From positions 1 through 55,751 of the forward strand of contig CBFDBU010000021.1 of assembly GCA_965603125.1 (NCBI GenBank): DNA of 55,751 nt. Direction: 5' to 3'. Below are positions 9,086-15,074 of the stretch, piece after piece (within the stretch, counting starts at the first letter, position 1; each line of letters begins with the position of its first letter). The notes beneath the pieces were generated by a model that saw only the letters and a list, made by a program, of their open reading frames with translations, did not search any database and was not told the origin of the DNA. Source of the DNA: JAJRTA01 sp965603125. GTDB taxonomy: Bacteria > Zixibacteria > MSB-5A5 > GN15 > FEB-12. A program made the position numbers and the translations under genes.

Positions 9086-9710
9086 AAGAACACCTCTTTT
9101 GATCGCGAATCGTCCGGGTTCGCTTTCCCGTTCCTCGCGCGCTGGGAACGCTGATGTATCTCCTTGCGTGAGGTCCCGACAGCGCCATGGCGTTCTGCGC
9201 AGACAGATCGGTCCAGTCACCACAGGAACGACCCGCTCCCGTCCATGGGGACCCGGTATTTGCGGTACAGGTTGCGTGTGAGTGGTAGATATCACCGGAG
9301 GAAAACGAATAGGAGATTCAAAAGAAACCGCCGGGTCTCTCTTAGCAACTTAGTCCCGGTATCTGCTGGTGTCAAGGATTCTTGTCGCTAACGCAGGGTT
9401 TGCGATCCGCAGCATGAGAAGGTTGTTGGGAAAGTCACGTTAACATGTCACCGAAGCATTGATGCTGGTGCTGCCACAAGTCTCTACCTGGTATAAGCAT
9501 TAGTCCATAGAGACGTGGGGCAGGGACACCTACTGTCCCCAGTAGTAGGTCAGGCCCCCTGTGGGCCTGACACTGACTGTCTACGACAAAAACCGTAGCA
9601 ATAGTAGGGCAGGTTTGTCTTCAAACCTGCCGAAAAAGGCGGATCCGAAGACGAATCTACTTTGATTCCCACCATGAATGGTGGTCCACCCGGACTCGCG
9701 TCGCGCTACC
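9086..9710. other. Non-coding stretch with palindrome cluster
   Basis: No convincing gene is seen in these 625 bases. The right half carries four closely spaced perfect palindromes (9549-9684, listed separately). The left part next to 9085 should hold the promoter of the dockerin gene; I see its ribosome binding site but no strong promoter hexamers. Confidence 0.4.
9549..9684. repeat. Cluster of four short palindromes (REP-like)
   Basis: Four perfect inverted repeats occur within 136 bases. Arms at 9549-9557/9563-9571 are GTCAGGCCC with a 5-nt loop. Arms at 9581-9585/9594-9598 are CTACG with an 8-nt loop. Arms at 9608-9617/9622-9631 are GGCAGGTTTG with a 4-nt loop. Arms at 9669-9675/9678-9684 are CCACCAT with a 2-nt centre. 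The first and third are each preceded by the same AGTAGG word, so they look like copies of one unit. Related GGCAG...CTGCC palindromes lie at 29066-29128. This is consistent with a dispersed REP-like family. None is followed by a T tract, so they are not standard terminators. Confidence 0.65.
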
Positions 9711-10193
9711 CTACTGTTCTTCCACCTTTTCTTTGAAGATCGTAAAGGGCGTCGTCGACAGGACGTTTCCATCGGCATCGAGCACCTTCACTTCCCATTC
9801 ACCGACCCAATCGGGGAGAATGGTCTTCCGGCTCCACGTGCGGAACGACGGGCTCCTCACGGGAAGCTCCACCGTGGCCCTTTCCTCGCCCTGGTAGTAC
9901 CAGACGTGTCTGACGAAAGTCGTATCCACGGCGCCCAATATCTTGCTCCACAGGCAGAGCTGGCCGATCTCGGAGCCGAAGCTGTCCCCGGCGCCGGTCG
10001 GCACCCGGTCTTCAACCGCTGTGCAAAGCTGCACCTCGGCTGTCAATGACGACGCGCTCACTTCCTCGGCTGGAGCGGCCTTGGTGCTATCCTTCACCGG
10101 AGCTGCCTTGGCACTGTCCTCAACCTGGGCGAAGGCCATTGCACCCATGGCGACCATCACCAACACGAAAACGATCACAGACTTCACGCGCAT
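9711..10193 (-). CDS. Exported DUF2914 domain protein
   Basis: A 160-aa protein. ATG 10193 has an excellent GGAGG box and opens a signal peptide (MRVKSVIVFVLVMVAMGAMAFA). A short Ala/Lys/Asp-rich linker (AKAAPVKDSTKAAPAEE) precedes a DUF2914-type domain (about residues 50-155): AVEDRVPTG, QLCLWSKI, HVWYYQGE, FRTWSRKTILPDWVGEWEVKV and LDADGNVL. DUF2914 proteins are envelope-associated and of unknown activity. The gene follows coaX on the same strand but is separated by a terminator-like hairpin, so it is probably transcribed alone. Confidence 0.75.
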   Translation of the reverse strand: MRVKSVIVFVLVMVAMGAMAFAQVEDSAKAAPVKDSTKAAPAEEVSASSLTAEVQLCTAVEDRVPTGAGDSFGSEIGQLCLWSKILGAVDTTFVRHVWYYQGEERATVELPVRSPSFRTWSRKTILPDWVGEWEVKVLDADGNVLSTTPFTIFKEKVEEQ

Positions 10194-10263
10194 GTTTTCC
10201 TCCTTCAGGAATGACTCATAAAGACCCTGCCGGCAGAATAGCATTGCGTCCCGGCGCAGGCAA

Positions 10264-10321
10264 CAAAAAAACGCCCTGAGCGCAACCCCATGCGAGGCCG
10301 GGCGTCACCGAAGACAGGGCG
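10264..10321 (-). terminator. Rho-independent terminator after coaX
   Basis: On the minus strand CGCCCTG (10315-10321) pairs with CAGGGCG (10272-10278), followed directly by seven T residues (10265-10271). The 36-nt loop contains a smaller CGCA/TGCG hairpin. It lies just past the coaX stop and upstream of the DUF2914 gene. Confidence 0.65.
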
Positions 10322-10331
10322 GTATACGTCC

Positions 10332-11096
10332 TCAGTTCAGTTCGGCAATCAGCCGCAGCCCCTCAAGAGTCAACTCCGGTACGACCAACTCTATATGCCG
10401 TGAGTGCCGCTCGAGTCCCGCGGCCAGTCCTCCCGTGGCGATGATTCTGCCGTTCTCAAAACCGATTTCCTCAATGATCCTGTCGATGATATAGTCAACC
10501 TGGCCAACCGTCCCGTAGAAAAGCCCCGATTTGAGAGCAGCTTCGGTTGACCGCCCGACGACCGCGCCCGGCTGCTCGAACGGCACCTCAAACAACCTGG
10601 CTGCGTTGCGGGCCAGTTGTGCCATCGACGTCTCGGGGCCCGGGACGATGACGCCGCCCACGTATGCTCCGTGGGCATTGATCACGTCGAAAGTGACGGC
10701 AGTGCCCAGATCGACAATAATCGCCGGTCCGCCATACTCCGCGTATGAGGCGACGGAGTTCGCAATACGGTCGGCGCCGATTTGCTCGGGGTAGTCGATG
10801 TCGATCGTAATCGGCAGTCTGCTGCGGAATGAGACGACAATCGCGCGGCAGCCAAACGCCTCCTGACAACACGCCGTGAAAGCGCCCGTAAGGTGAGGAA
10901 CCACAGAAGATATCGCAACCTTGCGCACGTTCTTGTCACGCGCCTTCTCCCTCCGGACAAAGCTCTCAGCGAGTGTGCGGGCCTCATCCGCGGTCAGTCG
11001 GGCCGGGGTCGAAAGTCGGGTGCTGCCCACTAAGTTCCTCTCGTCAAACAGCCCCATGACGACGTTGGTGTTGCCTATGTCAATCGCAAGCAGCAT
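10332..11096 (-). CDS. coaX: Type III pantothenate kinase
   Basis: CoaX phosphorylates pantothenate, the first step of coenzyme A synthesis; type III enzymes belong to the ASKHA fold and resist acetyl-CoA feedback. The 254-aa length is typical. Visible motifs are the N-terminal phosphate loop LLAIDIGNTNVVMGLFD, the pantothenate-site region EQIGADRIANSVAS, the second phosphate segment IVDLGTAVTFDVI, GGVIVPGPETS, and a C-terminal ATGGLA adenosine loop. In many bacteria birA lies next to coaX, but not here. A terminator follows immediately. Confidence 0.93.
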   Translation of the reverse strand: MLLAIDIGNTNVVMGLFDERNLVGSTRLSTPARLTADEARTLAESFVRREKARDKNVRKVAISSVVPHLTGAFTACCQEAFGCRAIVVSFRSRLPITIDIDYPEQIGADRIANSVASYAEYGGPAIIVDLGTAVTFDVINAHGAYVGGVIVPGPETSMAQLARNAARLFEVPFEQPGAVVGRSTEAALKSGLFYGTVGQVDYIIDRIIEEIGFENGRIIATGGLAAGLERHSRHIELVVPELTLEGLRLIAELN

Positions 11097-11656
11097 AAAC
11101 GGAATATAGAGAACTAGGCCGCCAAGTCAACCACGGAGCTTGCCCGACGATCACCCTGCCAACGGATACCCTCCCCTGGCATTGAGCCGGCGGAATCTAA
11201 CAGGTTGTTGAAAAAGCACTTTGTCCTACTCGGAAGCCAACGGATTCGTCATGCCGGGGATTTGCATATCCACCTTCTCTGTCAGGCCCGCGAAAGCGGA
11301 CATCCAGTATGGCGTTGATACCAGTGGATTCCCGCTTTCGGGCCTGTTGAAAAACGTACTCCAAGGGGTGGCCTCGGGTGTCCCTGCCCGACGCCTCTAT
11401 GGATTCGTGCTATTGCCAGACAGAGACGCTTGGCAGCATCAGCACCAATGCTTCGGTGGCCAGCTAATGTGACTTTTTCAACAAGCCCTTTCGCGGGAAT
11501 GACGTAGGGGCTCAGAGATGACCTGTAATGGAAGGCAGTTGCTGTCTTGCATTCCATACCGAGTTTTCAACAGCCTATTAGTGGTCAGAGCGACTTCTCG
11601 GCTCGGAGTCACCGCATTCGGCTTCTGATCTGCCTACGGGCACAGGATGCCCTTGA
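11097..11656. other. Non-coding stretch with an inverted-repeat element
   Basis: These 560 bases lack a plausible gene. They hold a MITE-like unit (11205-11484, listed separately), followed at about 11490 by a CGGGAATGAC word that recurs near 48340 and at about 11562 by another TTTTCAACAG segment. Confidence 0.4.
11205..11484. repeat. MITE-like element with 12-bp terminal inverted repeats
   Basis: TTGTTGAAAAAG at 11205-11216 is exactly inverted at 11473-11484, bounding 280 bases. Inside, a second inverted repeat pairs CAGGCCCG-CGAAAGCGG (11283-11299) with CCGCTTTCGGGCCTG (11332-11346), giving a long imperfect hairpin. A further TGTTGAAAAA copy occurs at about 11345. There is no coding capacity. 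It resembles non-autonomous miniature elements or composite intergenic repeats. No target-site duplication was established. Confidence 0.55.
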
Positions 11657-12001
11657 TCAGGCACCCCGGTTGGGGACGATACAAATAAACTCGACCGGAT
11701 CGGGGTGCTGGTTTTCAAACTGGTGCACAATGTTGGGGGGGACAAAGGCGAAATCGCGCTGGGCGAGTTCAAACACTTCGTCTCCTATAGTCAGCTTCAC
11801 CTCACCGCTGAGGACACCGATGATATGCTCCCAGTCATGTTGATGACGGGGCGTGAATCCGCCCGGGCCGACGCGAAACAGCCTCAGTGTGTGATCCTGC
11901 CATCCCTGCGTGGGGCCGATGACATTGGCCTTGAGAGTATTGGCCGCCCCCTCCATGTTGACATCTGCGAGCTTGAGCTCACCGTACTTGACGACAGGCA
12001 T
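11657..12001 (-). CDS. Small single-domain cupin protein
   Basis: A 114-aa cupin_2 protein, one conserved beta-barrel. Metal-ligand motif 1 is present as RHQHDWEH (His, His, Glu/His) in PGGFTPRHQHDWEHIIGVLSG, and motif 2 as PPNIVHQFEN with the last His ligand. Proteins of this size include small isomerases, dioxygenases and sensor-type cupins, so the substrate cannot be assigned. It appears monocistronic, bounded by the repeat-rich stretch downstream. Confidence 0.8.
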   Translation of the reverse strand: MPVVKYGELKLADVNMEGAANTLKANVIGPTQGWQDHTLRLFRVGPGGFTPRHQHDWEHIIGVLSGEVKLTIGDEVFELAQRDFAFVPPNIVHQFENQHPDPVEFICIVPNRGA

Positions 12002-12202
12002 GCGTCCTCCGTGTTGATGCGTTGCGTGAATATACCAGAGAGCGAGTCATAAGTCAACCTGGCGGAAGGCGGGACTTACTGCCTCACATAAGAGGTAACC
12101 GGAAGCAGAGTGCTTTAGCGTACGTTGCCTCATATTGCAGGTGACCAAGTAATGGAGCTGTGATAGGGGAAGAACGAGTGAGGACACGGCCTTCCGTGCC
12201 GA

Positions 12203-12243
12203 CAAAAGAAAACCCTCCCGGCCCTTTTGCGTCATAGGAGGGT
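12203..12243 (-). terminator. Rho-independent terminator of the DUF4388 operon
   Basis: AACCCTCC at 12236-12243 (minus-strand sense) pairs with GGAGGGTT at 12211-12218 across an 18-nt loop, followed on the minus strand by TTCTTTTGTC. It sits 28 nt past the stop of the last gene in the operon. Confidence 0.6.
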
Positions 12244-12271
12244 TGTGCCTGTCAGACGGTTTTCAGCAGGC

Positions 12272-12460
12272 TCAGCCGTAGATCTCGGAGCGGTTGCATT
12301 TGCAGACGCCGACATTCTGGGATCGCATTTTCCAGGCGCCATTGTCGCCTTTGACCGCCCTGACGTACTTGATATACTGAATGGCCTCGCTGCACACAGG
12401 GCATGTCATTGTAAACGCTCTTTTGGCCGCCTTGTCGGCAAACGTCATCTTCTTAGCCAT
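12272..12460 (-). CDS. Small Cys-rich (zinc-ribbon-like) protein
   Basis: A basic 62-aa protein from ATG 12460, overlapping the preceding gene by 8 nt and so translationally coupled. It has a CPVC knuckle (residues 20-23) and a CKC pair (residues 53-55) separated by a short beta-rich stretch, which fits a small zinc ribbon. The N-terminus (MAKKMTFADKAAKRA) is Lys/Ala-rich. Nothing indicates an enzyme; a nucleic-acid or protein-binding role is guesswork. A terminator directly follows. Confidence 0.65.
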   Translation of the reverse strand: MAKKMTFADKAAKRAFTMTCPVCSEAIQYIKYVRAVKGDNGAWKMRSQNVGVCKCNRSEIYG

Positions 12461-12683
12461 CGGAGAAAACTTCCTCTATTTCGATTGCGTCGTCCTTTTC
12501 GTGCCTTCTTATCTCACTCTTGACGGCCAACAGCAGCTTTGTCGTTTCCCGCAGCAGATTCATTTCCTCGTCGCCACGAAAGCTGGCCGCCGCCTTGTCA
12601 AACTGGTCGGCTGCCGACCGGTATTCTTTATCCCTGAGCGCCTGCAGCGCCCGGAAGCAGGCTTTCTCAGCGGTACTAAGCAT
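12453..12683 (-). CDS. Small helical (TPR-like) protein of unknown function
   Basis: A 76-aa protein. ATG 12683 overlaps the stop of the upstream gene by 8 nt; the longer frame starting at 12743 would bury 60 more bases of overlap. The sequence ACFRALQALRDKEYRSAADQFDKAAASF has the A-x3-A-L-x5-Y-x2-A spacing of a TPR helix pair, then a charged helix (LLRETTKLLLAVKSEIRRHEKDD). It may be a small adaptor for the neighbouring DUF4388 and helical proteins. No family is recognised. Confidence 0.6.
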   Translation of the reverse strand: MLSTAEKACFRALQALRDKEYRSAADQFDKAAASFRGDEEMNLLRETTKLLLAVKSEIRRHEKDDAIEIEEVFSDG

Positions 12684-13338
12684 CCCGTTTAGCCTCCCTG
12701 AGAAGCTTCTCAGCTTCCTTGAGCCTCTTGACGTACGGCTCAACTTTGTAACCGCCTTGCTTGAGGTAATATATCATAAAAGCCGACAAAAGCAAGGCAT
12801 CCGTGCTTCCCTGCAGGCGGGCAGATTCGAGGGCGCCGTCCAAAGCGGACAGCAAATGTTGTTTTGAACGAGACAGGTCGCGAAAAAGCCCGGACAGCCT
12901 TTCCAGGGTGTTATCAAACAGGGTAATAGAGTCCGAACTTGAATCACCGGCGGATTCCGGGCCGCGCTTGAGAGTCAGTTTCGGGCGGACTTTCCTGGCG
13001 ATCTTCCGCCAGTCCTCAATCTCGGAGCCTATCTTGTCCGTCTGCGTCGTGGAGCCGTCGCTGGATTCAAGCGTCCTGCTGATCTCGCCTAACATGTTGC
13101 TGATGCGGTCAATGTCCCCCGGTTTGAGGCGATCCTCTGCCAGCCACCGGTTGTGCTCAGTGAGCCAGTTGTCGACCGACTCAACCGTATGATCACCGTT
13201 CTGCGTCGCCCTGGTGATGTCATCCAACCGGTTCATCCCGTCCAGCACCGTGAAGCGCGCTTCCTTCAGCGCCAAAGCTCGTTCAAGGAATGATTCGAGC
13301 AGGATTTCAAGTGACTTGAGCGTCCTCAGACTGGTCAA
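12676..13338 (-). CDS. Helical protein of unknown function in DUF4388 operon
   Basis: A 220-aa soluble protein with no signal peptide or membrane segment. It is strongly helical and charged throughout: an N-terminal SLEILLESFLERALALKEARF helix, a middle region with WLTEHNRWL and a long hydrophilic helix, a low-complexity linker with a SAGDSSSDS stretch, then LERLSGLFRDLSRSK and a C-terminal VKRLKEAEKLLREAKRD helix. The start overlaps the DUF4388 stop by 4 nt (ATGA). I do not recognise the family. Its position suggests it works with the DUF4388 protein, perhaps as a coiled-coil scaffold. Confidence 0.6.
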   Translation of the reverse strand: MTSLRTLKSLEILLESFLERALALKEARFTVLDGMNRLDDITRATQNGDHTVESVDNWLTEHNRWLAEDRLKPGDIDRISNMLGEISRTLESSDGSTTQTDKIGSEIEDWRKIARKVRPKLTLKRGPESAGDSSSDSITLFDNTLERLSGLFRDLSRSKQHLLSALDGALESARLQGSTDALLLSAFMIYYLKQGGYKVEPYVKRLKEAEKLLREAKRDA

Positions 13339-14195
13339 TCAGCTTTCTCCATCTGCGTCCGGGCAATCCTGCGTTCGTCGGGACGGTTGTGTGTCCTGGC
13401 GGTGAGATAATCCTCGAACAGGCCAGCCAGGCGGTTGATCGTCTTCTCCAGTTGTGGCGAACTCGACGACGGCTTCCTGTCGGTCTTGGTTATGATGCCC
13501 GACAGCTTAAGATGAGCCAGAGTCCTGAGCGCTTCCTCGCGTGTGACGGGGCTCAGGCGGCAGACATCGGCAAGACTGCGGTGACCATCGACGAGGGCCA
13601 TGATGTTCCACTCCAACGCCTTGAGAGACACGTCGCGCGTGCGACCCGCCTGCGATGCGGAAATCGTGTACACGGCCTCTTTGTCCGGCAGGGTCGCCTT
13701 GACCATGTTCATCTCATCGACGCGTCGCAATCCCTCAAGGATAACGTTCTCCACGGAGAGGTTGACCAGGATTTCTTCGTCGGTCGGGAACTGGTTTTCG
13801 TAAAACTTGAACGACCCGCTCTGCCAGGAAAGAAGCGAATACAATAGCTCTTCCACCTGTCCCCTGACCACGGTCACGAGATCGGCCCGGTCAATGTAGT
13901 CCCGCGAGATCATTATCTCGCCCAGCCGTTTCGTGTTCTCCGTCTTGGCCTGGATTCTGACCGCTTCCTCCAACTGTTTCTCCGATATGATACCGCGTTC
14001 CCTGAGAAGCCGGCCCAGGTGGAATGTCTGCCGCGGACCATAGCCGTAGGTGATACTTCCGTCCTTGAAATACACCATGACGATGCAGTCGTCCTTCTGA
14101 ATCCCCAGAGTGCCGGACTTACGGCTCGAAGCTATCAGTTGGAGTATTTCGGGCAGGGTAAAGCGTTCGATTCGCCCCTGTAAATCAAGGTCCAT
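13335..14195 (-). CDS. DUF4388 (PATAN) domain protein
   Basis: A 286-aa cytoplasmic protein opening a four-gene overlapping operon. The N-terminus (residues 1-100) matches the DUF4388/PATAN domain: GRIERFTLPEILQLIASSRKSGTLGI, then a beta segment VMVYFKDGSITYGYG, then LGRLLRERGIISEKQLEEAV, a type II secretion GspE-N-like helical unit. A middle region has EELLYSLLSWQSGSFKFYE, also typical of this family. The C-terminal third looks like winged-helix (EALRTLAHLKLSGIITKTD) plus a helix. PATAN proteins are found with two-component, gliding and small-GTPase systems, where they are thought to be protein-interaction adaptors. It is divergent from recX. Confidence 0.75.
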   Translation of the reverse strand: MDLDLQGRIERFTLPEILQLIASSRKSGTLGIQKDDCIVMVYFKDGSITYGYGPRQTFHLGRLLRERGIISEKQLEEAVRIQAKTENTKRLGEIMISRDYIDRADLVTVVRGQVEELLYSLLSWQSGSFKFYENQFPTDEEILVNLSVENVILEGLRRVDEMNMVKATLPDKEAVYTISASQAGRTRDVSLKALEWNIMALVDGHRSLADVCRLSPVTREEALRTLAHLKLSGIITKTDRKPSSSSPQLEKTINRLAGLFEDYLTARTHNRPDERRIARTQMEKAD

Positions 14196-14432
14196 ACATG
14201 CTCCATGCGATCAAAAAACGTTACCAAACCAACCATCAGCCAGTTCTGCGTTCGAGCAACGGCACGTTCTCGAGCGCCCGGCACAATAACATATCGACGA
14301 CAACCAGTCAACAAGAACTGCAGGCGAGGCTGCCTTTTTGGTGGCGCGCCCCGGGGTTATCTGTTAAATAGGCGTAACCATTGTGAGGTGCCCGGCCGGA
14401 GAGGCCGGTTGACACGAGCCTTGGATGATCGC

Positions 14433-15074
14433 ATGAGGATATTGAAGCGCAGGCTGATTGCAGACGGCGTCGAGCTTATCATATCCGGCCAGGAGAACCC
14501 GCTGGCGCTGCCGGCGGACACGGACTATCACGACAGTCTCAAGGAAGGCATTGTCCTGACTGCGCCTCAACTGCAGCGCCTGAAAGAGAAGTCCGAGCTA
14601 TTCCGCTGCGACCGCGAAGCGGCCCGGATCCTGGCGCTACGGGATCACTCGGTCGGTGAGTTCCGAGACAGACTGCTGCGCAAACGGTTTGCGCCGTCGG
14701 CGGTGGACCGGACCACCAAGAAGTACCGGCAACTTGGCGCTCTGGACGATGCCAGGTACGCCAACGCCGTGGCTGAAGCGCTGCTGCAGAGGCTCCCCTG
14801 CGGACAGGCTTACCTGACGTCATACCTGCAGAAAAAGAGGATTGCGCGTACTTTGGCGGAACAGGCGGCGCAACTGCTGTTGTCGGGGCGTGACCCGGCT
14901 GCGATGGCAGAGGAAGCCCTGGCCCGGCGATGGTCGAGCTTTGGCCAGTTTGAACTTGAGAAGGCTCGTCGCAGGGCCTATAATTACCTGGCCCGCCGCG
15001 GCTTCAGTTATGATGACGCCAGGATCGCCTTCGAGAACCTGTGGACGCAAAAACAAGAGGAATCGGAAAATTAA
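14433..15074 (+). CDS. recX: RecX family regulatory protein
   Basis: RecX binds RecA and modulates filament extension in recombination and SOS repair. The 213-aa start at ATG 14433 is preferred; TTG 14421 is an alternative, and upstream frame residues look random. The RecX core has tandem three-helix repeats: ALRDHSVGEFRDRLLRKRF, then YRQLGALDDARYANAVAEALL, SYLQKKRIARTLAEQAAQLL, and a final YLARRGFSYDDARIAFENL. The first 60 residues form an extra N-terminal beta-containing segment, seen in some RecX homologues. No recA is nearby. Its TAA overlaps the apparent AUU start of alaS by 3 nt. Confidence 0.85.
   Translation: MRILKRRLIADGVELIISGQENPLALPADTDYHDSLKEGIVLTAPQLQRLKEKSELFRCDREAARILALRDHSVGEFRDRLLRKRFAPSAVDRTTKKYRQLGALDDARYANAVAEALLQRLPCGQAYLTSYLQKKRIARTLAEQAAQLLLSGRDPAAMAEEALARRWSSFGQFELEKARRRAYNYLARRGFSYDDARIAFENLWTQKQEESEN

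Noticed and set aside
9549..9684. CRISPR-like array
   Set aside because: The repeats are palindromes of different sequence with no constant repeat or spacer spacing, and no cas genes are in the window.
12047..12235. A 62-codon minus-strand ORF downstream of the Cys-rich gene
   Set aside because: It crosses the terminator hairpin at 12203-12243, has no family similarity and no good ribosome site.
14842..15069. Longer alaS reading frame beginning well upstream
   Set aside because: The upstream residues overlap recX, are Arg/Pro-rich and do not resemble AlaRS; the conserved N-terminus begins at 15070.
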